Assembly: GCA_950295325.1 (NCBI GenBank)
Contig: OX485806.1
Location: forward strand, 48,853,169-48,917,168
Source: Polytrichum commune
Taxonomy: Eukaryota > Streptophyta > Polytrichopsida > Polytrichales > Polytrichaceae
Direction: 5' to 3'
Length of the DNA stretch: 64,000 bases
The notes under the pieces were generated by a model that had not been told where the DNA came from, ran no database searches, and saw only the letters and a program-made list of their open reading frames with translations. Both the position numbers and the translations under genes were made by a program. Below, piece after piece: positions 11,843-24,400 of this stretch. How positions within the stretch are numbered: the stretch's first letter is position 1; each line of letters opens with the position of its first letter.

Positions 11843-13065
11843 CATATGTGCAATGTGGTAGTGTAAAATTGTTTTTAGCTTGCCAATCTAATCCAAACAA
11901 ACACTCCGTAGTGGCGGAGGTAGTTTGTGGATATAATCGTACTATGTATAATATGTGCACCCGCATTTGACAAGGATTTCATTCACCATATATCCAAGAT
12001 TTATTTCTCTCAATCTCAATTTCTTTTGTAATTTTTTCTCAAAGTATTACATGTGCTCATTTTCTCTTGTTTAGGAGATTCCAAATCTTGTTGATTTGTT
12101 GTGAGAAAAACGCAATGGCTAGAGCATCTTCCGATAACTAAAGCATTAGTCATCGATGTTAAAACTTCTACCAATGGATTGAATGGCTATACCTTAATGT
12201 TTCATTAGGTATACCATCCACCCTAATGAGAAATCATGATCTTATTAAAATTAAATTTGTTTCTCAATTTAGGTGCCTCTATCCATGCGCATCATAAGAG
12301 TGGACACCATTTTGTTGTTTATGAGACAAATGACCTTATTTTCATTAAGATTTTTCAACCATTTTGGGAGTTATCATCCCAAAATCATGTAATCAATCAT
12401 TCATTACAACCACCTTCATTGGAGGATGACGAAGAACCTCCTCGGAAAGTGGCAAAGAAATGGCAATTGAATAGATGAGTTTAATCCATCCTAATTTGGT
12501 TTTAGTTTTTTTGTTCAACTTGCATTCGTTATGTATATATGTGCTTAGTGTCCACAAGACAATGGAGCAATCGTCATTCCCCCAAGATCATTGGTGTTTC
12601 CCATGTATGCAAGGGAAATTGTTAATGCACAAATGGCCACTGCAACACCTCTCTATTGTTCAAAGTCTTGGAAATTTAATCCAATGTGGAGATGTTGTTT
12701 CGTTTAAAAACACTAAAAGATAATGGGGGCATTTAGATAGTTGAGATCCCAACCTAATTTATCTATGAATTGGTGGTATTTTAGACAACATTAAGTGTTG
12801 CAATCTATATGCATGCAAATGTATTTTGGAGTTGCATACATTATTTTTATTTTTATTTTTTGATTTACATGTTATATTTGTGTTACATTGTTTGCATATT
12901 TGGTTTCTTTTTTTATTGACGTAATTAATGAACAATAGATTGTGTGTCGAATTTCCTCATTTGAAACCTTCTATGCCTTAAATGCAAGTTTTAATTCCTT
13001 GGCAATGCCTCATTAGATTCATTTTTCAAGCTTACATGAATTCTACACATCTAGATTTGATTAAA
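11843..13065. other. AT-rich DNA, no supported gene
   Basis: Short frames only, including 12,236-12,478 (80 codons) with a basic end PRKVAKKW. These could be further decayed pieces of the relic upstream. Poly-T runs lie at 12,840-12,915. Confidence 0.35.
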
Positions 13066-13515
13066 CTTGGAATGTGCTTGCATAATTTTGGGGGGCCATT
13101 GAGTGTTGAATACAACAATAATATTACATTCAACCTTGCGGATGTTGGTTCCAAAAATATAGTTAAGCATTATGTCACAGCATGCGGCATCGGCGGCTGC
13201 ATCTTATCCGTTAGGCTTCATTCATTTAGATTTGGATGAATGAATCTTTGATGTGGAGAGGAAGGCTCCTAAATAAGGAGCCTCCTCCTTGGCTTGGGAT
13301 TCTTGCCAAGTCAAGTATTGTGAGTGAGTGTGTGCAGAGAGCTTGTGTGAGGTGAAAATTGCATGTTTTTTTGAAATAAATCTTGAGTTTTTCTCCCTTT
13401 TCTTATACTTTTGGGTTCTCCTGTAGTGGAGTGAAAGATAATTTGACTCATTGTGTACATTTGAAGAGAGAATTAAAGCTCTTGTAAGGGTTTGATTCTC
13501 TTCCTTTTCACTTGG
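13066..13515 (+). mobile_element. TRIM-like short LTR element, copy 1 (internal + 3' unit)
   Basis: The ~340-bp repeat unit starts TGTCACAGCATGCGGCATCGG at about 13,173 and is related to the units at 29,939, 51,085 and 47,772. Shared blocks include the paired GGCTCCTAA...GGAGCCTCC and CTTGCCAAGTCAAGT. It is truncated at about 13,515, missing the ~100-bp tail. The 107 bp before it (13,066-13,172) match, in inverted orientation, the sequence lying on the other side of the copy at 47,772. This places that ~100-bp segment as a short internal domain between two terminal units. Confidence 0.65.
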
Positions 13516-14510
13516 CAAAAATCTTCATTTTTTTTTTCCTTTTCTTCTTCATTATTGAGATATTATGCGCAAAGAAGGGCGTGAAGACAAGGAGTGATGA
13601 AGTTCTGAATTGTTGGAGCAAAGAACACCGCGGATTTGCGAAGCAATAAGAAGAAAAATGCTTGCTTGTGAATGCCACATCAAGGTGAATTGTGGTGATG
13701 ATTTATTGACTTATCTATGGAATTTCTTGTCATTTGTTTGCTTACAAGCTTGAATTCATATCATTGAGCTTGTGAAGAACATTTTTTATTTTGATTCAAA
13801 TTTAATTTCATTCAAATTTTTTTTTAAAAGGGAGCTCATGGTTCACCAAATCGGCGGCCATCTGGCGGCACGTGGCGTCAATCCGCGGCACGCCGTGGCG
13901 GCCGGCGGCAAGTTGGCCCCCCTTCTTTCCTCCTCCCTTCCCCTCCCTTCCTCAACTAGCCCCCTACCGCCTACCCTACCCCAGCCCCTACCCTACCCCC
14001 CACTACTCATGCCTAGGCCCTCCTTGGCCTAGGCTTCCCCCCCGCCAGGTGGCTCCCGTCCCTCGGGGCCTGCTTTATTTTTTTATTTTTTATCTTTTTA
14101 CAAATATATATTTCAATAGATACATATAGAAAGAATTTACCATATGCAATTCTTGGATTTATGCAACAAACTTTTGCAACAACATTTTTGCCAAAGTTGT
14201 TGTCATTAATAAAAAATAAAATAAAATTGGATGTTCGGCGACAATCCGATACCGGCGTTCATAAACGCCTTATGAAACATTAAGGCTTTTTGGGGTTCGG
14301 GAGTGTGAAGAATTGCAAGGAGTTCGCGGGAGCATCGGGAAACACGCGGAGGGCGTGGGAATGCGGTGAATTTGCAGTTGGCTTATTCTTCCGCCACATC
14401 GGATTGGGTAGAGGTCTTTGGCATCAGATGGGGTTTTCTTTTTCTTTTTCTTAAAAGAAAAATAAGCGGACAACAATTAACCAATCATATAATTATTTAT
14501 TGGGGGCAAG
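13516..14510. other. Unassigned DNA with a C-rich island
   Basis: Mixed AT-rich and C-rich sequence; a CCCTACC-type pyrimidine stretch occupies 13,915-14,035. Open frames across it are biased-composition artefacts. Nothing else identified. Confidence 0.35.
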
Positions 14511-14512
14511 TT

Positions 14513-14685
14513 ATGGGCATTGGAATTTATTTGGAGATAGGTGTATTAAATTATTGAGGGGTTGTCGTTGGAATTTATTTGGGAATAGGTGTATTAGATT
14601 GTTCAAGGGTTGTCGTTGGCATTTATTTGGGGATATGTGTATTAGATTGTTGAGGGATTGTTGCTGGGAATTGTTTGGCATATAG
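14513..14685. repeat. 48-bp minisatellite, ~3.5 units
   Basis: The block GG(A/C)ATTTATTTGG recurs at 14,522, 14,570 and 14,618 and, degenerate, near 14,667. Because 48 is a multiple of three, one frame reads a 16-residue repeat (NLFGDRCIKLLRGCRW and variants) for 61 codons. No splice or start context supports translation. Confidence 0.8.
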
Positions 14686-14689
14686 AATA

Positions 14690-16260
14690 ACCATTCGACC
14701 TAATAACATAATTGTTAAGGTCGAATTGTCTTTAGAGACACAAATTTCGGGCATTTTAGGAAGAATTTTTTTTTATAGCGGAAAATAAGACATGTGCTTA
14801 TGTGCCATTTATTTTCCAAGGCAACATGAATATTTCATATTTGACGACCAATTGCAGGCGAGTGTCGGTTGTGCGTAGTCAATTTTTATCGTTGCTTAAG
14901 TATTATTTAGGAAAGAATATTCATTGTTGTAGTTGTATTGTTTTCTTTATTTCGTCGTAGTAACTTGCCATGTGGCGGACTGTGTTGTATGCAATTGCCA
15001 ACTTGTCCTATTTTGTATTGTACTAGTGTGTGATAGGGTATTGTAGGGGGTGAGGTCGGAGTGATGACCGACGGGACCCTTGTGTGTGCACCAAGTAGGC
15101 GGTGTTTATTTTTCCTCATGATAATACTGAAGTAATGACCAGTAGACCATAAGGTTGGAAATGATTGTAGGTGTAGATTATTATTATTATTTTAAAAAAA
15201 AATTGCCTTGACATCAAGGTAATGTAGGTTGTTGGCTCCAGTCACCATATTTATTGTGGGTTTATAGTTATGATCCGTAGTCAACATTATCGTTCACAAT
15301 CTCTAGGAGCATCGGAGGGTCGATCATCGGCATTCTCAGACGTTGAACCAGTGGTAGCATCTGACGAAGTTTTTCAACCTACTTTAGTGTGGATAATTGT
15401 CACTCGGTCTTACGTCCTTTGGGTGGGGACCTTTGATGATATGAAAGAAGAGACACGAGGTGGAATCCAAGATCGGTTTTCCTGTTGAACAATGATTATT
15501 TCTCTTCAAGACTAGAAATTTGATTCAGGACGTGGATGAGGGAGAAGTGTCAACAAAATACCAATTTTAATGATTGGTATGTGTTTGAGTTTTTATCTCA
15601 ACATTTGGAACACAAAGCGTTCCAAACATATGAGCAATGAAATGATGCTCATTGGATTGAGTTGCGTCAGGTGGAGCCGTATTGGGAGGCTCGGGTGGAG
15701 TTGGTTTCCACATTAAAGGAAAGTTTTTGGCGGTTTTTGTGGTTAAGACGGAGCAAACGGCGTCTTTGTTGTGAATGTGGAGGAGACATTCCCTAATGAG
15801 CCTAAGGAGAAGGTTCTCACTTCCGCATCCGCAAATACGTCGAGTCCAAACTTTCCACTCTCGCGTTATGCCCAAGCTACCCAAGCAACATTAGCTTCTT
15901 TAGGAACTCCATCAGATTTTGATCGGCTACATGAATTCCAGCTCCATTTGAAGGAGAAATATGGAGGTTTTTGCCAGGATCAAATGTAGCACATCCAAGA
16001 TTTTTGACGGGAGAAAGATGACACATCTCGTACCATGTACACGAGGTTGGCAAGATTTGCCAAAAAATTTAGAGGTGTTTTTGCGGGGAGCCAATTGGTG
16101 AAGGTTTTTTTGTCAAAAATTGTCAAACGCCTCATTGACTTAGCGCTATTGTGAGCAATAATCACCACCACCCTTGATTGCGTCCTAGTTTGGATGGAGG
16201 ATAATTTATCACATGTTAAATTCACCATTCACATGCGCAATTACATTTCAATTGAAGTGG
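14690..16260. other. Unassigned DNA with short open frames
   Basis: Frames at 15,270-15,488 and 15,771-15,989 on the plus strand have less biased composition than the surroundings (the second contains RYAQATQATLASLGTPSDF). I recognise neither. A coding relic is possible but not shown. Confidence 0.3.
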
Positions 16261-17525
16261 GAGAATTAGTGTGTATAACACCCTTTTATTAAGTTATGCA
16301 AGCATTTATAAATATTGGGTGAGATCATAGTGGCGGCTCATAGCCTCGTACCACATTCCCAAGACTTCTGCTACTACTCACCTAAGTGGAATGTTAGACA
16401 ATCTTGTATCTGTCCTGGCCACCCTACCTGTTGATGTTTTTCTCCACCTTCCCATTGCCAATTCCTTGCCGCTTCTTCCGGCCCCTTGCTTTCTTTATGG
16501 CCTCCACGGCCTCCTACATCACTAACTGCCCCAACTCTTCTACCTCACACGATGCTCAGGAGCAACCATTGTGCTACTCAAACCCCACCAGAACCACCAC
16601 AAATCACCGTGCCGGACCTTGCGTACATATGAACACCCTCAAGTTTCCTATGTAATGCTGGCCGGATGACCAAGTCATACTTATGACAATTTTTCTTATT
16701 TAGCCCTGATTTTCTTCTCCCACTTACCCACTTAGTATCGGTACCAACCTGCTACCACACTGCCTCCCTTACCAATTCACTCCCTTAAACCCTAAACCTC
16801 TCCTCTTTCTTCTACAACCAAATAGATTCATCCTCCTCTACCAATGCTATCAAATAACTACTTAAAAAATGCATACAATAATAACCTGCCAATTGGAGGG
16901 AAGGTGCGAGCAAGCGAGGCAGGCGGTCAGGGCGTCAGACTGATGAGTAATGGTTCACATTGGCTGGCTTAGTTGCTTGGTTGTTTGTTCCGACTATTGG
17001 TCCTGGTGATTCCTGAATTGCAGTGATCATCGCCGGTCAGCCCCACACTCCCTGCACCGAAACTCTCAACCCAAGACTATGGGAAAACTCCACACAACCC
17101 AGTCCAGCTAAACCAACTCAACCCCAAACCCTGGTCACTACAATTGAACTAGCTGCTGTCGATTCTTCAGGGAGAGCAAAAATGGCCCCAACTCCGAATC
17201 TTGATAGCACGAATCTTCACATCACCAACCTTGTCGTCTGCACCTCCCTTACATTCTTTTCCAAGCTTGAATCGCGTTGAAACGATTGTGACAACGGTCC
17301 TTACTTCGTGAGTCAAGACATGGTTCGCTTCCTCGATCAGGAAGGTGCGCTCCAGATCCCCTTCATTGCCTTCACCGTTGCCACAAAATCGTGTTGCAGA
17401 CCACAATGATGTGCAATTGCCGGGCACTTCAAGCACCACTCCAGCAACCTCTTGGCACCAACAGGGAGCAGGTAACAACCGGAACCACCTTGGGCGCGTG
17501 ATCGTTGTATAATAGTGACGGATGT
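16261..17525. other. Unassigned GC-mixed DNA outside the LTR edge
   Basis: No supported gene. The composition resembles the adjoining LTR (CCT/CCA-rich). The LTR-type start TGTGTATAACACCC near 16,271 could mark an older boundary, but I could not find a partner. Confidence 0.3.
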
Positions 17526-18960
17526 TGTCAGCCCTAAACCCCCACCCTTATGCGTCGTAGTTCGGGTGGAAGACTAAGGCTCACATTCACTTGCTCACAC
17601 TAATTTAGCCATTCACATCAACACGTCTTGCTTCTCCAAAAGCACATCAATGCACACATTTTTACTGAAATCACTGAAGACCACAAGTATTTAGAAATAC
17701 TCATGGGCCTCACTGTCATTATCCAACCCTTAGTGACACCAAGTCTCAGTCACCAATCACAATTTGTGACTTGCCAATGTAAGTCATCAAGGTTACATAC
17801 TAATCTTTTGAATCATGAATGTGTTATTCAATTCACACTCAACCTAGCAAACCCCCCCCCCCTTAAATCCTAACTACCCCCTTAAGTCCTAATTACCCCC
17901 TTAAATCCCCACTTCCCTACCATGTCACCATTGAATCCAACCGCATCCACTTAGTGCCAGCTCCCCTGTCCGAGGCAGAGCAGTTGGGAGCCTCCCCGCA
18001 TTACTGTAACCAACCTTTCTGCTACTGCTTGCCTTCACCCCTGCCCTGGTCTCAAACTGTAATTTAACAGCGGCCACAATGCGCACATCACCCCGAGGCC
18101 AGCTGCTTGGCCGCAGCCACATTCACCACCCAGCTAACCCTCTTCTGATTCTTACATATCCGTGCTGCAGTCAACCATCAAGATTCCTAATGTAAACTCA
18201 CAACAGCGGATCTCCTCCGGCCTTGTTCTCAGTGAGTCACCCTTACATGCTAGTGTGTGAATCTAAGAGCAACATTCGACTCCCCTCCGAACCCACTTCG
18301 AATCTGCACTGCAATTTTGCACCCTTCCCGAATCCACGCAGTACCTACACTTCCCACTTCCGCAAGGTTTTGCCCTGTCCAAGATTGATATTTTAGATGC
18401 GGTTAGTTTGGATTCGTCATGTGCTCCCTTGCATTCAAAGACTGGCCCCTACCACGCCCTCTCTCTCACTATCACCCAGCTACCTGGCCGTGAGCTCGCC
18501 CAACTGCTGCCGCAACCTTAATTTGTCTGCCTCGCCTAACTACCAGCCGGAGGCCCTTCAATCCCGACTCTACTCCAGCCGCCGCCACAGTGTGTATCCA
18601 TACCTCCAAGCTTCCGGCCCCTCATGGTTCCTCTGCTCGGCCTAGCACACTCTGCTAGTTCCCCTTCTCGACCCCTCCTGGAATTCCAACCTAAGCCAGA
18701 AAATCCCGGACCCTCCGATCTGCCCCACTTCTGAATTCAAAAATCTAATCCACCCCCGTTGGTCTTCTTCCTTTTACCAGCCACAATTGCAGCCTAAACG
18801 AACAATAACTCGAACCCCAACCCTTTAAGCTTGACCATCTTCCACCTCAATGTATTTATTCACTTTTTTTTGGTGTTGTTTTTCCTTCAAGCCTCCACCT
18901 AACTACCTAACTTGACTAATGTTAACTAATCACAATTATATCCAAATCCTAATGCCCCCC
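17526..18960 (-). mobile_element. Gypsy 3' LTR (left copy, apparently full length)
   Basis: The outer edge is TGTCAGCCC at 17,526; its first ~45 bp align to the solo LTR start at 1,216 (shared CCACCCTTA and CGGGTG). The inner edge is placed near 18,960, next to a polypurine tract that reads AAGTGGGGGG on the minus strand. The palindrome boundary at 18,516 falls inside this LTR, so only the inner ~445 bp recur in the right arm (62,504-62,948). The exact inner edge is uncertain by a few bases. Confidence 0.6.
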
Positions 18961-19002
18961 ACTTGTTATCGCTTTGACCCTTCGAGTGACCACAAATACT
19001 GA

Positions 19003-20084
19003 GGTCTTTTAAGAACTTTTAAAATTAAGTCGATGTACGAGCACAATATCGGGCTCACACAACTGGCGACCATCAGGGGATGGATCCTGAATATCTCGTT
19101 TCGCAAGCAAGGTGTTGTTTTCAAGCCCTGTACTCCTTGCACCGACTCCCCGACGTGCGAGTTGGGAAGCTCTCCCCATTCAATGTCTCCAGTTGCAAAG
19201 AGTTGTTTGAAAATGCCTCACGAACAAGGTATGGCCCAACCATACTGCATCAAATTTATCCGGGAAATCAAACTTCCTAGCATCCTGAATCATCACCATC
19301 ATACTTGGCCTCAGTGCCTTCTTCTTGTATCGTTTGTCGAAGGTGATCTTCCTTCGCCTTTAGATGTCCTCGATGTGTTGAGTGCTCATTCTTCTTTTCA
19401 CGCCAAGCTCCTCCAACGTTGTCAATCTATTCCTCAATGATTGACTATCTGTGAGACGTGACTTCACGGCGACACGCAATGCCACGATTTTAAACTCGAT
19501 GGGTAGTGTAGCCTCCAACCCATACACTAAAGAGAATGAAGTCGTTTGTGTTGTCACTTTGAAGGTTGTGCGATAAGCCCATATTGCCGCTGTTAACTTG
19601 ACGTCCCAATCCCTCTTCGAATCCAACACTGTTTTGCGAAGGATGCTCACCAAGGTCCCATTAACACGCTCCGTTTGACCATTGATCTGCAGATGATAAG
19701 GAGTTGTTTTCCTATGGTCTATCTTAAACCTAGCTGTCAGGTCTTGAAACATCTCGTTCAAGAAGTGGGTACCCCTATAGCTAACCAGAATTTTGGAACA
19801 CCCGAATCTTGAAATAATGTTTTCATACATGAATGTGGCGGCATTGACGGTCGTGTTTGTCTTTACCGCCTTGGCTTCCGCCCACTTAGTTAAGTACTCG
19901 GTTGCAACTACAATGTAAGCCATACCTTTGGAAGATTGGGGGTGAACCTCACCAACGTAATCGATTCCCCACTTCTCAAAAGGAACTAGAGGTAAAGACA
20001 CATGAAGAGGCATCTCCATTCGGAGGTCATTCCTCGCATACATCTGACAGGCATCGCATTTCCTGACATATTCCTTAGCGTCCT
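19003..20084 (-). pseudogene. Gypsy integrase core and C-terminus (left arm)
   Basis: Second half of an integrase split by the solo LTR at 20,085-21,057. It reads DAKEYVRKCDACQMYARN (the CxxC of the zinc module), then the catalytic core with Asp in KWGIDYVGEV and Glu in NGQTERVNGT. The second catalytic Asp is replaced by Tyr: VSYRGTHF where VSDRGTHF is usual. The frame stops at 19,360 and continues with frameshifts as a recognisable C-terminal stretch (RPSMMVMIQDARK) to about 19,060. A polypurine tract follows at about 18,955-18,965. It is not functional. Mirror copy at 61,380-62,461. Confidence 0.9.
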
Positions 20085-21062
20085 TGTCGCGCACCTCTCC
20101 ATGAGGAGTGCCCGAAACACCATGGGCACAAGGGGGACCCCGGAGTGACACCCGGGACTTGTGGCACCGTTGGTGAGAGGGCCCAATTGATCCTAGTGTG
20201 GGTGAGGGCCCCGGGCGTTGGGAACGCCTCCCACCCACGGGAGACTAGGAGGCATGAGGGTAAGGCCATGAGTTATGCGTAGCTCATGGCGTGGTGATTC
20301 TAGAATGCTCAAGAACACCTCAAGCGGAGGTGTGAGCTAGGAGTTATGGCCATTTGAGTGGGGCGCTGTCCCGGGACAGCGCCCTGGTACAGCAGTGCCT
20401 GGGAGTGATTCCCGGGACTGCCAAGGTTCAAACAGGCATAACTTCCTCAAGACTTGCCCGAATGGGGCAAGTGAGGAGTCCATCGGCATCTACGTGAAGC
20501 ATAGATGAAGATGGAGTGGTTGCTTGTTAGTATCAGACATCATACAAGGAAGTTATGATGGTCTGAAGCTGCTGGGGGCTTCTAGGCCCAGCGGCTAAAG
20601 GAAAGTGTCCACTTGGCCCCAACTCTTGGTGGAGAGACAAGAGGTTGGTTGACGGTGGGGTAGGGGGCCCGCGTAGAGTCCTAGAGGCTTATATGGGTGA
20701 GGTGGTGTGGCCTCACCCACCCGAGGCCGAACGGCAAGGCCTCCATGGGCATTGGCCCATTGTGAGGCCATAGTTGCCTAGTATGGTTCGGGTTGTTGTA
20801 GTGTTGCTCCGGCAATGCGATGATCAACATGGGATTGGACTTGCATGGATGGAAGTCCACATCTAGGAATGGGTTACCGATTAAGGGGTGAGTCCCGAAA
20901 GCAGAGTAGGAAGGTTGGTTCCCTCCTATGAACTATAAGGTCCGGGGTAGGAGGAGCTAACCATTAGCATGGCGGTATGCGAAGGGTTAGCGCTCGTAAC
21001 CTTTGCTAGAAACAAAAATTGGCAAGATTGCTAAGGGGGCTAGCAAGGGTTGCGACAGTCCT
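20080..21062 (+). mobile_element. 973-bp solo LTR with TSD, left arm
   Basis: The LTR occupies 20,085-21,057, with termini TGTCGC and GCGACA (perfect 6-bp inverted repeat). It is flanked by a 5-bp target duplication, GTCCT on this strand (AGGAC on the coding strand), and it interrupts the integrase between LFKD and AKEYVRKC. There is no internal region. A diverged relative lies in the loop at 44,393-45,271. The only base difference between the two palindrome arms that I found, 20,166, is inside it. Confidence 0.9.
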
Positions 21063-21488
21063 TGAACAAATCCGGCCAGAAGTTTCCTGCCCTGAGCACC
21101 TTTTGTCCAGTGAGCAATCCTGAGAAATGTCCACCACATGCACTATCATGGCATGCGGCTAATATGGAGGGAGCCTCAATCTCAGAAACACAACATCGTA
21201 GGATCCCATCTATTCCCCTCCTGAACAGTCTATGGCCTATCACCGTGTAGTGCCGACCATTAACTCCATATTTTTTTTTCCCTTGTCCGATCCCCAGTCA
21301 ACTGTTGGGTTGTGAGAAACTCCACGATGCCTGAGTACCAATCCGCCCTAGCCGCAACCATGAAAAGGTTGTCATCCCTCAAACTGTTGTCCACTGGACT
21401 GGATCCCACCTCATCAGACACTCTTGACAAGTGGTCGGCTTGCAGGTGCATACGCCCAGGTTTATACTCAACAGTGTACTCGAACTGG
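21058..21488 (-). pseudogene. Gypsy RNase H end and integrase zinc module (left arm)
   Basis: A minus-strand reading begins with the terminal RNase H signature NQFEYTVEYKPGRMHLQADH and LSRV, then reads VIGHRLFRRGIDGILRCC and the integrase HH half of H2C2 (CHDSACGGHFSG), ending LRAGNFWPDLFKD at the solo LTR. A frameshift or stop separates the RNase H part (21,260) from the zinc part (21,243). The retroelement is truncated on its 5' side: at about 21,488 the sequence switches to the TnpA-like gene. Mirror copy at 59,976-60,406. Confidence 0.85.
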
Positions 21489-24400
21489 TTTATATTCAAC
21501 AGCTCTTGGAAGTGGTTGCTTCTCCTCCACAACCTTGTCTTTACCAGCCCTCCTTGTTTCCACAGGAGTTTTGCCAATCTTCTCCTTCACCGTCTCCACA
21601 GTGTGTTTAGTTCGTAATTTCCATGGCATTTGCGGTTCCTCAATTCCAATCTGTAGCTTCTTCAATTCCGTGGCTTGCGACCTCTTTTTCGGCACTCCTA
21701 TCCCACCCTCTTTGTCACCTGCAACATCTGGGGCCGCCTTCTCCCTTGAGCCCGAGCTTACCTCCTGATCATTTTCTTTCTCCAATTTTGAACCCTCATG
21801 CTGTAATGGACTTCCGGATTTTGCCTTCCGTTTCTTCCCCTATATAGAGTATCCAACAACCTCATTCAGTCAACAATGGAGAGTATTCTATTCGAAAGCC
21901 AACTTCACGAGAATTAAGTTTAAAATTCACACTCAAGAGAACAAAAACATCATCTACTTCTAGTCACGATACTTAAGTATTTTACTATGTTGTTGTCATA
22001 AACTCTATATTCATGACTACCTGTAGTCACCTTTTGCTCATTTGTAATGTGTGCATATACCACAGGAGCTTTGTCATTTTCAAAAGAATCTTCTTTTGAA
22101 TCTCCTTTGGATTTTGACTCGGCCAATTTCTGGATTGGGAACTACAAAACATGGGCAACAGTACGTAGTTAAGGTTTAGGGTTTCCTTTAGTCACATATA
22201 AAATCTACCAAAGCAAATTCAAAATAAACTTTGTAGCGAAACGTACCAAATTCAGCAAGCACTCCGATGTACTCTGCTGAAGTCCGCCCAATCTTTGTGA
22301 AGTAATCATATTATCTCCAATGGATTGATCCGGAGCCATACTATCCATGTTCGGAGTTGACTGCCTTTGCTCGAAAGATGAAGGCCACTGCACATTGGAA
22401 GTATTACGGTCTTCCACAACTTGGATGTTTAGGGCTGTCATGATTGCCTTCACACTTGCCTCTATCCCATCCATTCGGGTATAGAAGTCACGCTTCATTG
22501 ATTTTACTTCCATTTCGAGGGATGGAGATGGCACCTGCACTCGGCTTGCGCTAGCAGATATATGGGACACATTTGAAGTGCCTACCGGTTGCTTCTTGTG
22601 AGGCTTCTATTGTTGCATCTCATACTCAATCTCCTCACGACTTGGATCCCGTTGCAACTCTACTGCCTGCAGTAAGACCGTCTTCCATTTCATTGCATTA
22701 ATCAGACATTAACCCATTATAGTGACGTATAAACAAGTTAGACCAAAAACGTCGTCAAGTTGACTAGAATTTGATCACGATGTGACTATAACTTCAGTAG
22801 AAGTTAACTAGAACCTGACTACAACGTGACTAGATGTTGTCTACCATGTTACTAGGACGTGACCAGATGTTGACTAGACTATGACTAAAGCACGACAAGA
22901 TGTTCCATTTGGAGAGTTACTTACTAGATTTGCGGTGATCTCCCTTCCGGACCTGCCAGCATGAAAAAACCGCTTCAGTTGAGCCCAATTCTAAGTTAAT
23001 GTCTTTGCTTGTTTTACCTTCTTCTCATCTACGATTAGTGCCGACAGGTTGACCTAATGGTCTTGGCGGATGTGCTTTGGTTTCTCTCTACCAGCGGCCC
23101 TTAATTTCTTCATGGCATACCTCTTCATCTCTAACTGTGATTTCAATTTGGCATGAAACGACCACTTTGTAACGTGCCCAATGCCACCTTCATACTCAAA
23201 GGTATTATCCACCCTCTTCTTGATATTCAACAGTGTCATTGCATTGTGGTCGTTATAATTATCCACATTAAAGTCCAGGTCCACCGCATGGCCTCGTAGG
23301 CATTTCAACCATAAGTGACGGTTTGCCCTGCATGGACTTCCCTTCATATCCACCTGTACTATGTATCGTTTTCTTCCCTATTGCTCTCGGACCGGTGCTT
23401 CTTGTTGCTGCTGCCGTGAATGTAGTCGCCTTCGGTGGCGCTTATCAACCTCCAAGTTTCGTAGAAAACCATCGTATTCTTCTCTTGCAACAACCTCTGG
23501 TGTGAGCCTTGCCGCTTGATGTTGCTTTTGAGCCCTCTGTACCTTCAACATCTCTAAGTCTTTGCTCATAATCCTTAGGTCCATGCTTGCATAGTCGTCC
23601 ATCCCAACTTCTGAGGTACTACTAGGATAACGTTCACCATCGAACCTCCTTGCAACACGTGGTGTAAAATCTTCAAATAGATTGTCTTCCTCCAGGAAGT
23701 CATGTTAGTCCTCATCGTTAGTTGACCACGTCACACTAGTCGACATATTGTGTGCTTCTTTTCGTACTGTTGACTCCTATTGTCGCACTCTTTGTGGCAC
23801 CGCAAATTTGGTGGCCGTAGACGTGCTTCTTCGACTTTGCTCTTTGCACTATTCTACTTTCTAATTTCCCACCTCGCGGGCTCTAAGAGTACAAGTTTCC
23901 CCTGCACATCTCAGTTCATTGACTTATTCCAGGTTGAACGCACGTATTAGGGACTATAGATACTTAGAGACTCTGCCTACTTCATTAATATGAGTTACAT
24001 TTCAAAGATGGTGACTAACAGCAATGAAGTTGTTCCAAAATTGGACTAACTTTACTCATCAATCCACCAAGACAGACTACCTACAGTAATGAAATCCTAA
24101 AACTTTGTCATAAGTCGTAGAAACTCATGACATAGAAAATGAATACGCACCTTTGAATGCTTCCAAAGACCTTCTGGTCCTCCTCCCCTCTTCTTCTAGT
24201 GCCTATAGTTCCTACGCAGTAATTAGTACTTCGCGTCTACTACTTCTACATAGCGTACTAGTCAGTACAAATAGTTAGAGACACTACTTAATCAAGCAAT
24301 AGGAGTCTTTAAACAATTGGCATGTACAGTAGTCAAATATCAAACATCGGTGACTATACATAGTCACCCTATTACACGACTTTACTAGTACCAATTGAAG

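Noticed and set aside
13772-14129. Proline-rich frames at 13,772-14,129
   Set aside because: Two overlapping frames in a CCCTACC-type pyrimidine tract; compositional artefact.
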